A stretch of 50,332 nt of DNA from an uncultured Cetobacterium sp. Lineage in GTDB: Bacteria; Fusobacteriota; Fusobacteriia; Fusobacteriales; Fusobacteriaceae. Both the position numbers and the translations under genes were made by a program. How positions within the stretch are numbered: the stretch's first letter is position 1; every line of letters begins with the position of its first letter. Location: assembly GCA_949293295.1 (NCBI GenBank), contig CASFCG010000016.1:142658-192989 (forward strand), read 5' to 3'. Positions 1 through 8,280 of the stretch are shown here, piece after piece. The notes beneath the pieces were generated by a model. That model worked only from the letters and a program-made list of their open reading frames with translations, had not been told where the DNA came from and ran no database searches.

Positions 1-43
1 CAATATTCCCTACAGAAAATCTTTACTATAATGAATAAATTTT

Positions 44-77
44 AAAAGCTATAAACAAGTATTGTTTATAGCTTTTT
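44..77 (+). terminator. Rho-independent terminator of an upstream gene
   Basis: A perfect 15-bp inverted repeat (44-58 with 62-76) has a 3-nt loop and is followed by T. It probably ends a plus-strand gene lying outside the window and insulates dprA. Confidence 0.7.
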
Positions 78-92
78 CTATGAGGAGGAGAG

Positions 93-1043
93 ATGTATAC
101 AGAAAAAGAGATGTTGTTGTGGTCTTTAATATGTGCAAAAACAAAGTCAGTAGGGAGGTTAGAAGTTTTTCAAATATCCCCTTTAAAACTATTTAATATT
201 TTTAAAAAAAGTTGTGAAATTAAAGTGAATCTTTTTATTATCTCATATTCTGAAAAAGAAAAGTTTTTTAATGAAAATAATATTGAAATTAACGAGGTAA
301 TTTTTAATATTTTTTTTGATGAAGACTACAGAAACCATTTATTAAAGCAGGTTTCTTCCGAACTAGATATAATGAAAAAGAAAGGAATAAAGTTTATAAC
401 ATATTTTTCAAAAGATTATCCTTTGTGTTTAAAAGATAGTTCTCTTCCTCCATTTGTAGTATACTATTATGGTTTTTTTCCATCAGAAAGAGATTTAAAA
501 AGAAGTTTAGCAATTATAGGAACTCGAACCCCTTTAGAGAAAAACATTAAAATTTTTACTGAAAAATTAGCTTTAAATTTAAAAGAAAAGATAGTTTACA
601 ATATAAGCGGACTTGCGCAAGGATGTGATACAATAGGTCACATAGAAACATTGAAAGTAGGGATAAAAAATTTAGCTATTTTAGGACAAGGGTTGGCAAC
701 AACTACATATCCCAAAACCAATTCATTATTATTAGAAAAAATATTGGAAAGGAAAGGAGCCATTATAAGTGAAATCCCTCCTTCAATTTCAATAAAACCG
801 ATATATCTTTTGCAACGAAATAGACTACAAGTTTATTTTTCTGAAGAGATAATTGTGTTAGAAACTGGTTCAAAAGGTGGAACGATTCAAACTTTAAAGT
901 TTGCTTTTAAAGAGAAAAAAAGAGTTTTTTTTAGAGATATAGGGAGAAATCGTGAAACTGTTATAAAAAATAATCTAAAAAAAATTGGATTTATAAATGA
1001 AAAATTTATCCCTTTTAAAGAGGAGTTAACTCTTTTTAAATGA
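93..1043 (+). CDS. dprA: DprA/Smf-family DNA-processing protein
   Basis: DprA proteins bind incoming single-stranded DNA and load RecA during natural transformation. The Rossmann-like core is visible: IGTRTP near residue 142, SGLAQGCDTIGH at 172-183 (family form SGLARGIDxxAH), LGQGL at 197-201 followed by YPKTN, and a late ETGSKGGT segment. The N-terminal 100 residues are poorly conserved. At 316 residues it is near the short end of the family and has no obvious C-terminal winged helix. The ATG follows a GAGGAGGAG ribosome-binding site. It is the only clear plus-strand protein gene here, lies alone between two terminators, and converges with the pyrimidine operon. The family is confident; a competence role is inferred. 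Confidence 0.85.
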   Translation: MYTEKEMLLWSLICAKTKSVGRLEVFQISPLKLFNIFKKSCEIKVNLFIISYSEKEKFFNENNIEINEVIFNIFFDEDYRNHLLKQVSSELDIMKKKGIKFITYFSKDYPLCLKDSSLPPFVVYYYGFFPSERDLKRSLAIIGTRTPLEKNIKIFTEKLALNLKEKIVYNISGLAQGCDTIGHIETLKVGIKNLAILGQGLATTTYPKTNSLLLEKILERKGAIISEIPPSISIKPIYLLQRNRLQVYFSEEIIVLETGSKGGTIQTLKFAFKEKKRVFFRDIGRNRETVIKNNLKKIGFINEKFIPFKEELTLFK

Positions 1044-1052
1044 ATAGAAAAC

Positions 1053-1083
1053 AAAGAGTAGACAGGTTTCTACTCTTTTTTAT
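1053..1083 (+). terminator. Terminator between dprA and pyrE, possibly bidirectional
   Basis: A 10-bp stem (1053-1062 with 1069-1078) with a 6-nt loop is followed by a T run on the plus strand just after dprA stops. Read on the minus strand the same hairpin is followed by GTTTTC, so it may also serve the convergent pyr operon. Confidence 0.75.
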
Positions 1084-1130
1084 TAGAATAAATTTATATT
1101 TTTTTAATGTTTTTGAACTTAAAAATTATA

Positions 1131-1742
1131 TTATTTTCCTTTATTCCATTCCAATGCAATTTTGGAATCTTCTTCAGTTAAATATCCTTCATTTTTAGCA
1201 ATATCAATTAATATGTTAAAGTTTGATATTGATTCCCATTTAATCTCTTCTCTTGAGAAATTATCAAAAGCAGATTGGAAATTATATGAAAAAATTGATA
1301 CTACTTTTACTGATTCTGCACCAGCTTCCTTGGCAGCGAATGCCGCTTTTATTGAACTTCTACCAGTTGAAATCAAATCTTCTATAATGATTACGCTTGT
1401 GCCAAAAAGTTCAGCTCCTTCAATCTGTCTTCCAGCTCCATGTGCTTTTTTTTCACCTCTGATATATGACATTGGAAGATTTAGTTTTTGAGCAATAAAT
1501 GAAGCCCATGGAATTCCGGCGGTAGCTGTTCCAGCAACAACATCAAAACTCTCTTTTTCTAAAATTTTTAAAAATGCATCCACAATCTTTTCTCTTTCAG
1601 CAGGAAAGCCTATCATTTTTCTATTATCACAATATATTGGACTTTTTATTCCTGATACAAAAGTAAATGGTTCTTTCACGTTAACTTTAACAGCTCCTGT
1701 TTTCAATAATGCTCTTGCGATAATCTCTTTATCAGTCATCAT
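1131..1742 (-). CDS. pyrE: Orotate phosphoribosyltransferase
   Basis: Joins orotate and PRPP to give orotidine 5'-phosphate. The PRPP-binding motif VVIIIEDLISTGRSS is at residues 116-130 with the acidic pair E121-D122, preceded by GTATAGIPWA near 71-80 and a flexible-loop segment rich in G and K (about 97-105). The length of 203 residues is typical. It is the last gene of the operon and overlaps pyrC by 11 bases, so translation is probably coupled. The start is one of two adjacent ATG codons. Confidence 0.95.
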   Translation of the reverse strand: MMTDKEIIARALLKTGAVKVNVKEPFTFVSGIKSPIYCDNRKMIGFPAEREKIVDAFLKILEKESFDVVAGTATAGIPWASFIAQKLNLPMSYIRGEKKAHGAGRQIEGAELFGTSVIIIEDLISTGRSSIKAAFAAKEAGAESVKVVSIFSYNFQSAFDNFSREEIKWESISNFNILIDIAKNEGYLTEEDSKIALEWNKGK

Positions 1743-2931
1743 ATCTCACTTCCTCTCCCATTTTTTTATAAAAATCTCCTTTATTATAAACAATGTTTCC
1801 TCTGACAATTGTAGTTTCTATTGTTCCACCTGTTTCCATCCCCTCATATGGACTCCAACCAGATTTAGTAATAATATCTTTTCTTAATATTTTGTATTTT
1901 TTATTTAGGTCTATAATTATTAAATCAGCGTCAGCTCCTAAACTAATACCATATTTATTTTTTAATTTAAATATTTTTGCTGGATTTGTAGAGGTTAATT
2001 CTACTAATTTTTTTAGTTCTAATTTTCCAGTTTCGACGGCTTTCAACATCATTTCAAATGAGTTCTCAATACTTGGAATACCAAAAACTATTTTTTCCTG
2101 TTTTTCTTCCAATCTATGCGGAGCATGGTCTGTTCCGATTGTATCAATAGTTCCATCTTCTATCCCTTGCCACAAAGCTTCACAATCTATTTTAGATTTT
2201 AGCTCCGGTTTCATTCTTAAAAGATTATCTCTATTTTCTTCAGAGAAAAATAGATGATGTGGAGTAACTTCAGCATATATTTTTACTCTCTCTTTTTTAG
2301 CTTTTCTTATCAATTCCAATTCTTCTAAGGTTGAGATATGGCAAAGATAGAAAGGTTTATCATATTTTTTAGATAGATTAATAGCTTTCTTTATCATATC
2401 TCCTTCGGCGTGAACAGAGATTAATTTCGAAGAATTAACTAATTTTTCTAATACTCTCTCATCTTCTACCAACATATTTCCAGTACTCATATTGAGAAAT
2501 ATTTTGGTGGATGCAACATATTTATTTACTTTTTTTATCTCTTCTGAGTTATCCTCTCTACTTCCTCCAAAATGAAAACCAAAGTTACAGTAACATCTCC
2601 CCAAAGCTAACTCTCTTTTTAGTTTTAAATTTTCCTCTGTTGTTGTATTAGGAATAGTATTAGGCATATCTAAAAAAGTGGTTACTCCTCCTTTTACACA
2701 TGCTTTACTTCCACTTTCAAAATCCTCTTTATGCGTTAGACCAGGGTCTCTCATGTGGGTATGAACATCTATAACACCCGGAAGTATAAGTTTTTCACTT
2801 GCATCAACAATAATATCTTGAGTTGCCATTATGTTATCATCAATTTTAACAATCTTCCCATTTTCGATTAAGATATCTCTTTTTTCTATTTTCCCATTTT
2901 CAACTAGAATCTTTCCATTTTTAATTAACAT
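1732..2931 (-). CDS. pyrC: Dihydroorotase (class I type)
   Basis: Cyclises N-carbamoyl-aspartate to dihydroorotate. The metal-binding DVHTHMRDPG motif is at residues 55-64 (H57, H59), and a later GTDHAPH motif supplies the conserved catalytic aspartate. The length of about 400 residues fits the longer bacterial type found in pyr operons of Gram-positive bacteria, not the shorter E. coli type. It overlaps pyrF by 7 bases upstream and pyrE by 11 downstream. Confidence 0.95.
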   Translation of the reverse strand: MLIKNGKILVENGKIEKRDILIENGKIVKIDDNIMATQDIIVDASEKLILPGVIDVHTHMRDPGLTHKEDFESGSKACVKGGVTTFLDMPNTIPNTTTEENLKLKRELALGRCYCNFGFHFGGSREDNSEEIKKVNKYVASTKIFLNMSTGNMLVEDERVLEKLVNSSKLISVHAEGDMIKKAINLSKKYDKPFYLCHISTLEELELIRKAKKERVKIYAEVTPHHLFFSEENRDNLLRMKPELKSKIDCEALWQGIEDGTIDTIGTDHAPHRLEEKQEKIVFGIPSIENSFEMMLKAVETGKLELKKLVELTSTNPAKIFKLKNKYGISLGADADLIIIDLNKKYKILRKDIITKSGWSPYEGMETGGTIETTIVRGNIVYNKGDFYKKMGEEVRYDD

Positions 2932-3644
2932 ATCTCTTTTAAACCTTCCTCAATTTCATTTAAAATCTGTTTAGTTATCAATCTAGGATTCTCAGATTTT
3001 GTGATATCACGTCCAATAACCAGATAATTACATCCATTTTTTATGGCTTCCTTTGGAGTCATAACTCTTTTTTGGTCATTAGTATTAGAATCTTTCAATC
3101 TTATTCCAGGGCATATAGTTTTAAAGCTAGTTCCACAAATATTTTTAATCTCCTTACTTTCTAAAGCGGAACAAACAACTCCATCCATCCCGGCTTCTTT
3201 AGTAATTTTTGCCATATTTAGAACCAATTCATTTAATGATAATTTACTTTTGTATATTTCATAAATAGATTCTTCTGAAAAACTTGTAAGAATAGTTACA
3301 CCTATTATCATAGTTTCTGGATTTATATTTTTTACTGCTTTCACAACAGAATTCATCATCTCTTTTCCACCGCCAGAATGAACATCAAAGATGGCGATGT
3401 TTTTCTTTGCAGCAAAAATAGAAGCCATTGTTGTTGTATTTGGAATATCATGAAATTTCAAATCCAAAAATACCTTTTTACCTTTTGAATCCAAGTATTC
3501 TAATATTTCTCCATTCGTATTTAGATATAATTCTAATCCAACCTTATAAAAGGTTACCAAATCTTCTAACTCTTCTACTAAGTTTTTTACACTTTCTAAA
3601 TCTGAAAAATCTAAGGCGACAATCATTTTATCTCTTATATCCAT
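2925..3644 (-). CDS. pyrF: Orotidine 5'-phosphate decarboxylase
   Basis: Makes UMP from orotidine 5'-phosphate in the last step of de novo synthesis. The catalytic tetrad region DLKFHDIPNT is present with D61, K63 and D66. A phosphate-binding end (PGIRL and later GRDITKS) is also visible. The length of 239 residues is normal for the short bacterial group. It sits 9 bases after pyrD and overlaps pyrC. Confidence 0.95.
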   Translation of the reverse strand: MDIRDKMIVALDFSDLESVKNLVEELEDLVTFYKVGLELYLNTNGEILEYLDSKGKKVFLDLKFHDIPNTTTMASIFAAKKNIAIFDVHSGGGKEMMNSVVKAVKNINPETMIIGVTILTSFSEESIYEIYKSKLSLNELVLNMAKITKEAGMDGVVCSALESKEIKNICGTSFKTICPGIRLKDSNTNDQKRVMTPKEAIKNGCNYLVIGRDITKSENPRLITKQILNEIEEGLKEIC

Positions 3645-3653
3645 ATTCTCTCC

Positions 3654-4571
3654 CTATTTATGTAATATTCCTACAATTTCATTTATATTATTTAAGTTGT
3701 TTTCCTCACAATATTTAATTAATCCATTCTTTATTTCAAGTGCAAGAAGTGGATTAGAAAAAATACCTGTTCCTATTGAAATAAGGTTTGCTCCTGCCAT
3801 CATAAATTCTATTGCGTCTTCAGTTGATGAGATTCCTCCCATTCCAATGATAGGTATTTTTACAGCTTTTCTAACTTGATATACCATTCTAAGAGCTATA
3901 GGTTTCACAGCGGGACCAGAAAGACCACCAAATATGTTTCCTAATACAGGTTTTTTATTTTTTATATCTATAGCCATTCCTAGTAGAGTATTTATCAAAG
4001 AGATAGCATCTGCTCCACACTCTTCAACAATTTTTGCAATTTCTACAATATCTGTGACATTTGGAGAAAGTTTGACTATTAAAGGTTTTTTTGTAACCTC
4101 TCTAACTCGTTTTGTTACCTCTTTTACGACCTCTGGATTAACACCAAAAGCCATACCGCCATCTTTTATATTTGGACAAGAGATATTTAGTTCAATCATT
4201 TCCACTCTTTCCATTTTATCTACTCTTTTAGCTATTTCAACATATTCTTCAATTGTTTTTCCGTTTATATTTGCAATTATAGGAGTTTCAAGTCCAGCAC
4301 TCTTTAATTGTTGTAAAATTTCCTTTTCGAAATACTCTATCCCAGGGTTTTCCAATCCTACACAATTTAGCATTCCAGCTGGTGTCTCAGCTATTCTAGT
4401 TCCATAGTTTCCTTCTCTAGCCTCTAAAGTAATACCTTTTGTAACTATTCCACCTAATTCATTTGGTGAAAAATAATTGTTATATTCTAAGCCAAACCCA
4501 AAACATCCTGAAGATGTTAAAATAGGATTTTTTAATATTTTATCTAAAAAATTTGTTTTTAATCTTTCCAC
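3654..4571 (-). CDS. pyrD: Dihydroorotate dehydrogenase B, catalytic subunit
   Basis: FMN-binding barrel that oxidises dihydroorotate to orotate. The active-site segment NISCPNIKDGG places the catalytic base cysteine at residue 132, which marks the class 1 enzymes. FMN-binding glycines (GMGGISS and GTGIF) lie near the C terminus. The immediately upstream pyrK makes this the class 1B, NAD-linked heterotetramer, not the quinone-linked class 2 enzyme. That fits an anaerobe. Confidence 0.95.
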   Translation of the reverse strand: MERLKTNFLDKILKNPILTSSGCFGFGLEYNNYFSPNELGGIVTKGITLEAREGNYGTRIAETPAGMLNCVGLENPGIEYFEKEILQQLKSAGLETPIIANINGKTIEEYVEIAKRVDKMERVEMIELNISCPNIKDGGMAFGVNPEVVKEVTKRVREVTKKPLIVKLSPNVTDIVEIAKIVEECGADAISLINTLLGMAIDIKNKKPVLGNIFGGLSGPAVKPIALRMVYQVRKAVKIPIIGMGGISSTEDAIEFMMAGANLISIGTGIFSNPLLALEIKNGLIKYCEENNLNNINEIVGILHK

Positions 4572-4583
4572 TTTTTCACTCTC

Positions 4584-5384
4584 CTAATTTTTACAACAAT
4601 TAATATTTTCTGTGGGGGCGACATCTACTATAATTTCGGAATTGAACACAGGTCCATCATAGCAAACTTTTTTCATTCCCTCTAGTGTTTTTATTGAGCA
4701 TCCAACACAGGCTTTGACTCCACAAGCCATTCTTTCTTCAAGAGATATTTCACAGTTTATTTTCTGTTTATGAGCTATTGATGATACCGCTTGCATCATT
4801 TTCTGTGGGCCACAACACTTTATTTCATCAATTTTTTCTCTTTTTAAAATATCATTGAGTTCAGATACAACATTCCCTTTTTTTCCCAATGAACCGTCAT
4901 CAGTTGTAATAAAAAGTTCAACGTTATTTAGATTGATATTTTCCAAAATTTTTAACGCTTTTATATCACGTCCACCAGCTATAAAAATCACTCTATTTTT
5001 TTCTTTTAACTCTTCTATAAGTTGTTTCATTGGAGCAATTCCCATTCCGCCACCAATGATAACAATAGTTTTATCAGAAATATCTGTATTAAATCCATTT
5101 CCTAACGGACCTTGAATATCAATTATCTCTTCTGATTTAAGCTTTGAAAACTCTAATGTTCCTTTACCTTTAATCTCATAATAAAACTCTAAAATCTTTT
5201 TATCTTTGTCAGAGGCATGAAGACTAATAGGTCTTCTTAAAATTATAGCTTCATTTTTGGGTTTTAACATAAAAAATTGTCCTGCTTTTGATAGAGCAGC
5301 TGATTTATTTACTTCTAATTTCAGCAAGTAACGGTTTCTTTCAATCTCAGTATTTTCCAGAATTTTTGCTTTATCAAGATACAT
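4584..5384 (-). CDS. pyrK: Dihydroorotate dehydrogenase B, electron-transfer subunit
   Basis: Passes electrons from PyrD to NAD+ through FAD and a [2Fe-2S] cluster. Visible are the FAD motif RRPIS (50-54), the nucleotide-binding GGGMGIAPM (111-119) and four cluster cysteines at 221, 226, 229 and 241 in the family spacing. The frame is open further upstream, but I place the start at the ATG at 5384: it has a good GGAG site and begins one base after the pyrB stop, and the extra 42 residues would only re-read the pyrB end in another frame. Confidence 0.93.
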   Translation of the reverse strand: MYLDKAKILENTEIERNRYLLKLEVNKSAALSKAGQFFMLKPKNEAIILRRPISLHASDKDKKILEFYYEIKGKGTLEFSKLKSEEIIDIQGPLGNGFNTDISDKTIVIIGGGMGIAPMKQLIEELKEKNRVIFIAGGRDIKALKILENINLNNVELFITTDDGSLGKKGNVVSELNDILKREKIDEIKCCGPQKMMQAVSSIAHKQKINCEISLEERMACGVKACVGCSIKTLEGMKKVCYDGPVFNSEIIVDVAPTENINCCKN

Positions 5385-5385
5385 T

Positions 5386-6450
5386 TTATTCAATCTCCTT
5401 TCCACAATAATAACAAGATTTATTTCCATCAATTTCATAAAATTTGTTTTTGGTTTTTTCAAAATGTGTAACACATCTAGTATTTTTACAGAAAATCTTA
5501 TTATTTTCACTAACTAGATATTTACTAATTTTCTCATTTTTAAATTGTTTTACTCCTAGAGCTAATAAATAAATAGCTTTCCTAACTGGAATTCCATTTT
5601 TTGCTTGTTCAAAATAGAGAGCATGTTTTGTTTCATCCAAATCAATATCAATCTCGTCAACTCTTGGAAGTGGATGTAATATAATCATATTTTCTTTAAC
5701 TTTTCCCACTATCTCTTTTTGATTTATTTGATAGACTCTTTTAACTTTTTCATATTCAGCTGAATCTTCAAATCTTTCACGTTGTATTCTAGTCATGTAA
5801 AGCACATCAATATCTTCCAAAATCTCACTGTAATCAGAATGAAGTGAGAAATCAATACTCTCTCTCTTCAAAAACTCTTTTATATTGTCTGGAATTTGTA
5901 TGATATCTGGAGCTATAAAATATAATTTACACTTAAAATTAGCTAGAGCCTTGCTAAGCGAATGAACAGTTCTTCCATATTTTAAGTCTCCGACAAAAGC
6001 TATTTTTTTTCCAGCTATATCACCAAATCTTTTTTTTATTGTATATAGGTCTAAAAGTGTTTGACTAGGATGTTCGTTTGCTCCGTCCCCTGCATTGATT
6101 ACTGGTATTGAAGATATCTCACTTGCAAATCTTGCCGCTCCTTCTATAAAGTGTCTCATAACCATTACATCGGAATACCCTTCTATCATTTTTATCGTAT
6201 CTCTTAAACTTTCTCCTTTTTTTAAAGAGGTTGAATCAGGAGAGCCAAAACCTAAAATTTTTGCTCCTAATCTATAAGCAGCAGACTCAAAAGATAGCCT
6301 TGTTCTTGTTGAAGGCTCAAAAAAAAGAGTTGAAACAATTTTTTCATCTAAAAGTTTTTCATTTTCACAAGTGTCAAGTTCAGAAGCCAACTCTAAAATC
6401 TCTAATAACTCCTCTTTTGAAAAGTCGTTCACAGATAAAAAATCTCTCAT
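5386..6450 (-). CDS. pyrB: Aspartate carbamoyltransferase fused to a PyrI-like zinc domain
   Basis: Forms carbamoyl-aspartate, the committed step of pyrimidine synthesis. STRTRLSF near residue 50 and HPSQTLLD bind carbamoyl phosphate, and HPLPRVDEI is the late aspartate-binding motif. The catalytic chain ends near residue 305. The last ~45 residues hold C-x4-C, then 19 residues, then C-x2-C, matching the zinc domain of the regulatory chain PyrI. The N-terminal allosteric nucleotide domain of PyrI is absent and no separate pyrI is present. Two adjacent ATG codons follow GGAGGAG. The second (6450) has the better spacing, and both overlap the leader-ORF stop. Confidence 0.93.
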   Translation of the reverse strand: MRDFLSVNDFSKEELLEILELASELDTCENEKLLDEKIVSTLFFEPSTRTRLSFESAAYRLGAKILGFGSPDSTSLKKGESLRDTIKMIEGYSDVMVMRHFIEGAARFASEISSIPVINAGDGANEHPSQTLLDLYTIKKRFGDIAGKKIAFVGDLKYGRTVHSLSKALANFKCKLYFIAPDIIQIPDNIKEFLKRESIDFSLHSDYSEILEDIDVLYMTRIQRERFEDSAEYEKVKRVYQINQKEIVGKVKENMIILHPLPRVDEIDIDLDETKHALYFEQAKNGIPVRKAIYLLALGVKQFKNEKISKYLVSENNKIFCKNTRCVTHFEKTKNKFYEIDGNKSCYYCGKEIE

Positions 6451-6620
6451 CATCTCCTCCAAATAAAAAGAGAACAGAAATTATAAAAACTATAATCTCC
6501 ATTCTCTTTATAATAAATATAAATATAAATATTAATTACAATTGATAAAATAAAAAGATAGAAAGATATTGAAAAATATTCAAAGATAAACTTTTTTCGT
6601 TGTTTCTTTTTACTCAACAT
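6450..6620 (-). CDS. pyr operon leader peptide (pyrL-like), 56 residues
   Basis: A short ORF with an excellent AGGAGG site 6 bases before its ATG (6618-6620). It begins MLSKKKQRKKFIF, is rich in Phe, Ile and Tyr, and ends in IWRR with its TGA overlapping the pyrB start. Its late codons are AU repeats and run directly through the terminator hairpin. It resembles the translated leader of E. coli pyrBI, where ribosome position relative to a pausing polymerase decides termination. The frame is open 20 codons further upstream, but that part includes the likely promoter. No enzymatic function is expected. Confidence 0.7.
   Translation of the reverse strand: MLSKKKQRKKFIFEYFSISFYLFILSIVINIYIYIYYKENGDYSFYNFCSLFIWRR
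6461..6509 (-). terminator. Attenuator hairpin of the pyr operon
   Basis: On the minus strand, bases 6509-6491 pair with 6485-6467 in a nearly continuous 19-bp stem (16 Watson-Crick pairs, 3 G-U) with a 5-nt loop, followed by a U-rich tract that runs into the pyrB ribosome-binding site. The stem lies inside the leader ORF, so a ribosome close behind the polymerase would block it. Confidence 0.8.
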
Positions 6621-6651
6621 CTTTCTCCTCCTTTTATACACATTTCTAAAA

Positions 6652-6680
6652 ATGATATCATATTTTTTTAGAAATTGCAA
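6652..6680 (-). promoter_or_regulatory. pyr operon promoter
   Basis: TTGCAA (6675-6680) and TATCAT (6652-6657) are separated by exactly 17 bases. They lie about 30 bases before the leader-peptide start codon. Confidence 0.6.
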
Positions 6681-6766
6681 TACAATTTTTATGAATTTAA
6701 ACTAAAACTCCATTTAATCTTTATAACATTTATTAAGATAAAATTATTAGATATTTTAAAGATTTA

Positions 6767-8179
6767 TTATAATATAGGAGATATTAATTTTGAGATAGAT
6801 TCACAGATTCGTTCCCTTTTCTTTCTTTTTTTATAAGTTTTTAAATCCACTTGTTTTGAATTTAATTTATCTTCCTTGACTCTTTCTCTAAGCTCTTCAA
6901 TCTCGCCATATATTAATATATTTATCTCAAAATTCTGATACATACTTCTGTAGTCAAAATTTGCTGTTCCAACTAACGCTATCTCTTCGTCGATTATTAG
7001 AAGTTTGCTATGAATAAATCCTTTATTATATTTGTATATTCGAGCACCTAATCTGATTAATTCTCCATAAAAATACTGATTTGCCCAATAGACAAAAGTG
7101 TGGTCAGAAAGGTTAGGAATAATAATTTCTATCTCTATTCCTGATATTAGAGCTAATTTTAAAGCATCTAATATTGTTTCATCAGGGACAAAATAGGGAG
7201 TCTCAATTTGAATTTTTTTTTCCGCCTTTATAATCATATTTAAAATTACATCCCTTATTGTATTGAATTCATAATTTGGACCAGAGCTAACAAGTTGAAT
7301 TGCTCTTTCAACCACCTTATCTGAATGAATAAAGTTTATCTCTATATCTTTTTCACTATTTTTAGTTAAAAATTTCCAATCTCGTTCAAATTCATGGAGA
7401 TAGTAATTCACAATCTCTCCTTCTAAACAAAAGCCAATATCTTGCCAATCTCCTAATTTTCCTTTTCCAATATAATCTTTTCCGATATTAAGTCCACCAG
7501 AGAAACATAATTCATTATCAATGATAGTTAATTTTCTATGATTTCTATAATTTGCTCTTAAGTTACCAATTTTCATGAAAGGGAAATAAGAGGGGAAAAA
7601 TATCTCTATTTTTATTCCAGCTCTTTTTAACTCTTTTATACGTTTTCTTGATACTCCTCTTGTTCCAACTCCATCTATAATTATTCTTATATCTAAATCC
7701 TGTTCAGCCTTTTTAATTAATAATTCGTAGATTTTTCCTCCCACTTCATCATCATTGAATATATAATATTCCATATATATTGTTTTTTTTGCTTTTTTAA
7801 TAGCCTCTTTTACAGCTTCAAAATATTCATCCGTTTTAGAAAAAAGTTTAAATTTATTATTATAAGTTACTCTATTGTGTAGGGTTCCTTTTATGTATGA
7901 TTGTAATGTACTCCATTTTTGATATGATTCATTTTTTCTATCGAAATCTTCTTCTTCGTTAATCTCTTCATTTGCATAATATTTTGCTAATTCACGTCTT
8001 TTTTTAAATCGAATTCCAAAAAATAAATACATTATAAATCCAAAGTATGAAGTGAATAATAAAATAGTTATCCAAAATAGTGTGAACACTGGTTTTCTTC
8101 TTTCAAAGAAAATGATGATGCTAGCAAATATGATATTAATTATAATAAAATAATCTTTTAGTATTGCTAATAACTCCAT
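6767..8179 (-). CDS. cls: Cardiolipin synthase (phospholipase D family)
   Basis: Condenses phosphatidylglycerol molecules to cardiolipin at the inner membrane. Two membrane helices occupy roughly residues 8-25 and 31-56. Two HKD motifs follow: H214-R-K216 with D221, and H390-S-K392 with D397, each with the downstream G/S-x-N pattern. The length of 470 residues is standard for the ClsA type. GGAGG precedes the ATG. It has its own likely promoter and runs into the pyr promoter region with no clear terminator between. Confidence 0.93.
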   Translation of the reverse strand: MELLAILKDYFIIINIIFASIIIFFERRKPVFTLFWITILLFTSYFGFIMYLFFGIRFKKRRELAKYYANEEINEEEDFDRKNESYQKWSTLQSYIKGTLHNRVTYNNKFKLFSKTDEYFEAVKEAIKKAKKTIYMEYYIFNDDEVGGKIYELLIKKAEQDLDIRIIIDGVGTRGVSRKRIKELKRAGIKIEIFFPSYFPFMKIGNLRANYRNHRKLTIIDNELCFSGGLNIGKDYIGKGKLGDWQDIGFCLEGEIVNYYLHEFERDWKFLTKNSEKDIEINFIHSDKVVERAIQLVSSGPNYEFNTIRDVILNMIIKAEKKIQIETPYFVPDETILDALKLALISGIEIEIIIPNLSDHTFVYWANQYFYGELIRLGARIYKYNKGFIHSKLLIIDEEIALVGTANFDYRSMYQNFEINILIYGEIEELRERVKEDKLNSKQVDLKTYKKRKKRERICESISKLISPIL

Positions 8180-8200
8180 TTTTCCTCCTTTATTCCAGAC

Positions 8201-8209
8201 ATTATATCA
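8201..8209 (-). promoter_or_regulatory. Extended -10 promoter of cls
   Basis: TGATATAAT on the minus strand combines a consensus -10 with the extended TG element, about 20 bases before the cls start. No good -35 is seen. Confidence 0.45.
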
Positions 8210-8221
8210 TATATTTTGAAA

Positions 8222-8255
8222 AATCAAAAAGGATTTTGTAACAACACAAAATCCT
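8222..8255 (-). terminator. Terminator of the alarmone-synthetase unit
   Basis: A 10-bp stem (8230-8239 with 8246-8255) and U-rich tail on the minus strand follow the alarmone synthetase stop. Confidence 0.85.
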
Positions 8256-8280
8256 ATTAATATAGAGTTATTTCTAGCTT

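Noticed and set aside
6621-6680. Upstream extension of the pyr leader ORF to 76 residues
   Set aside because: The first 20 codons overlap the predicted promoter (TTGCAA/TATCAT), while the internal ATG at 6620 has a consensus ribosome-binding site.
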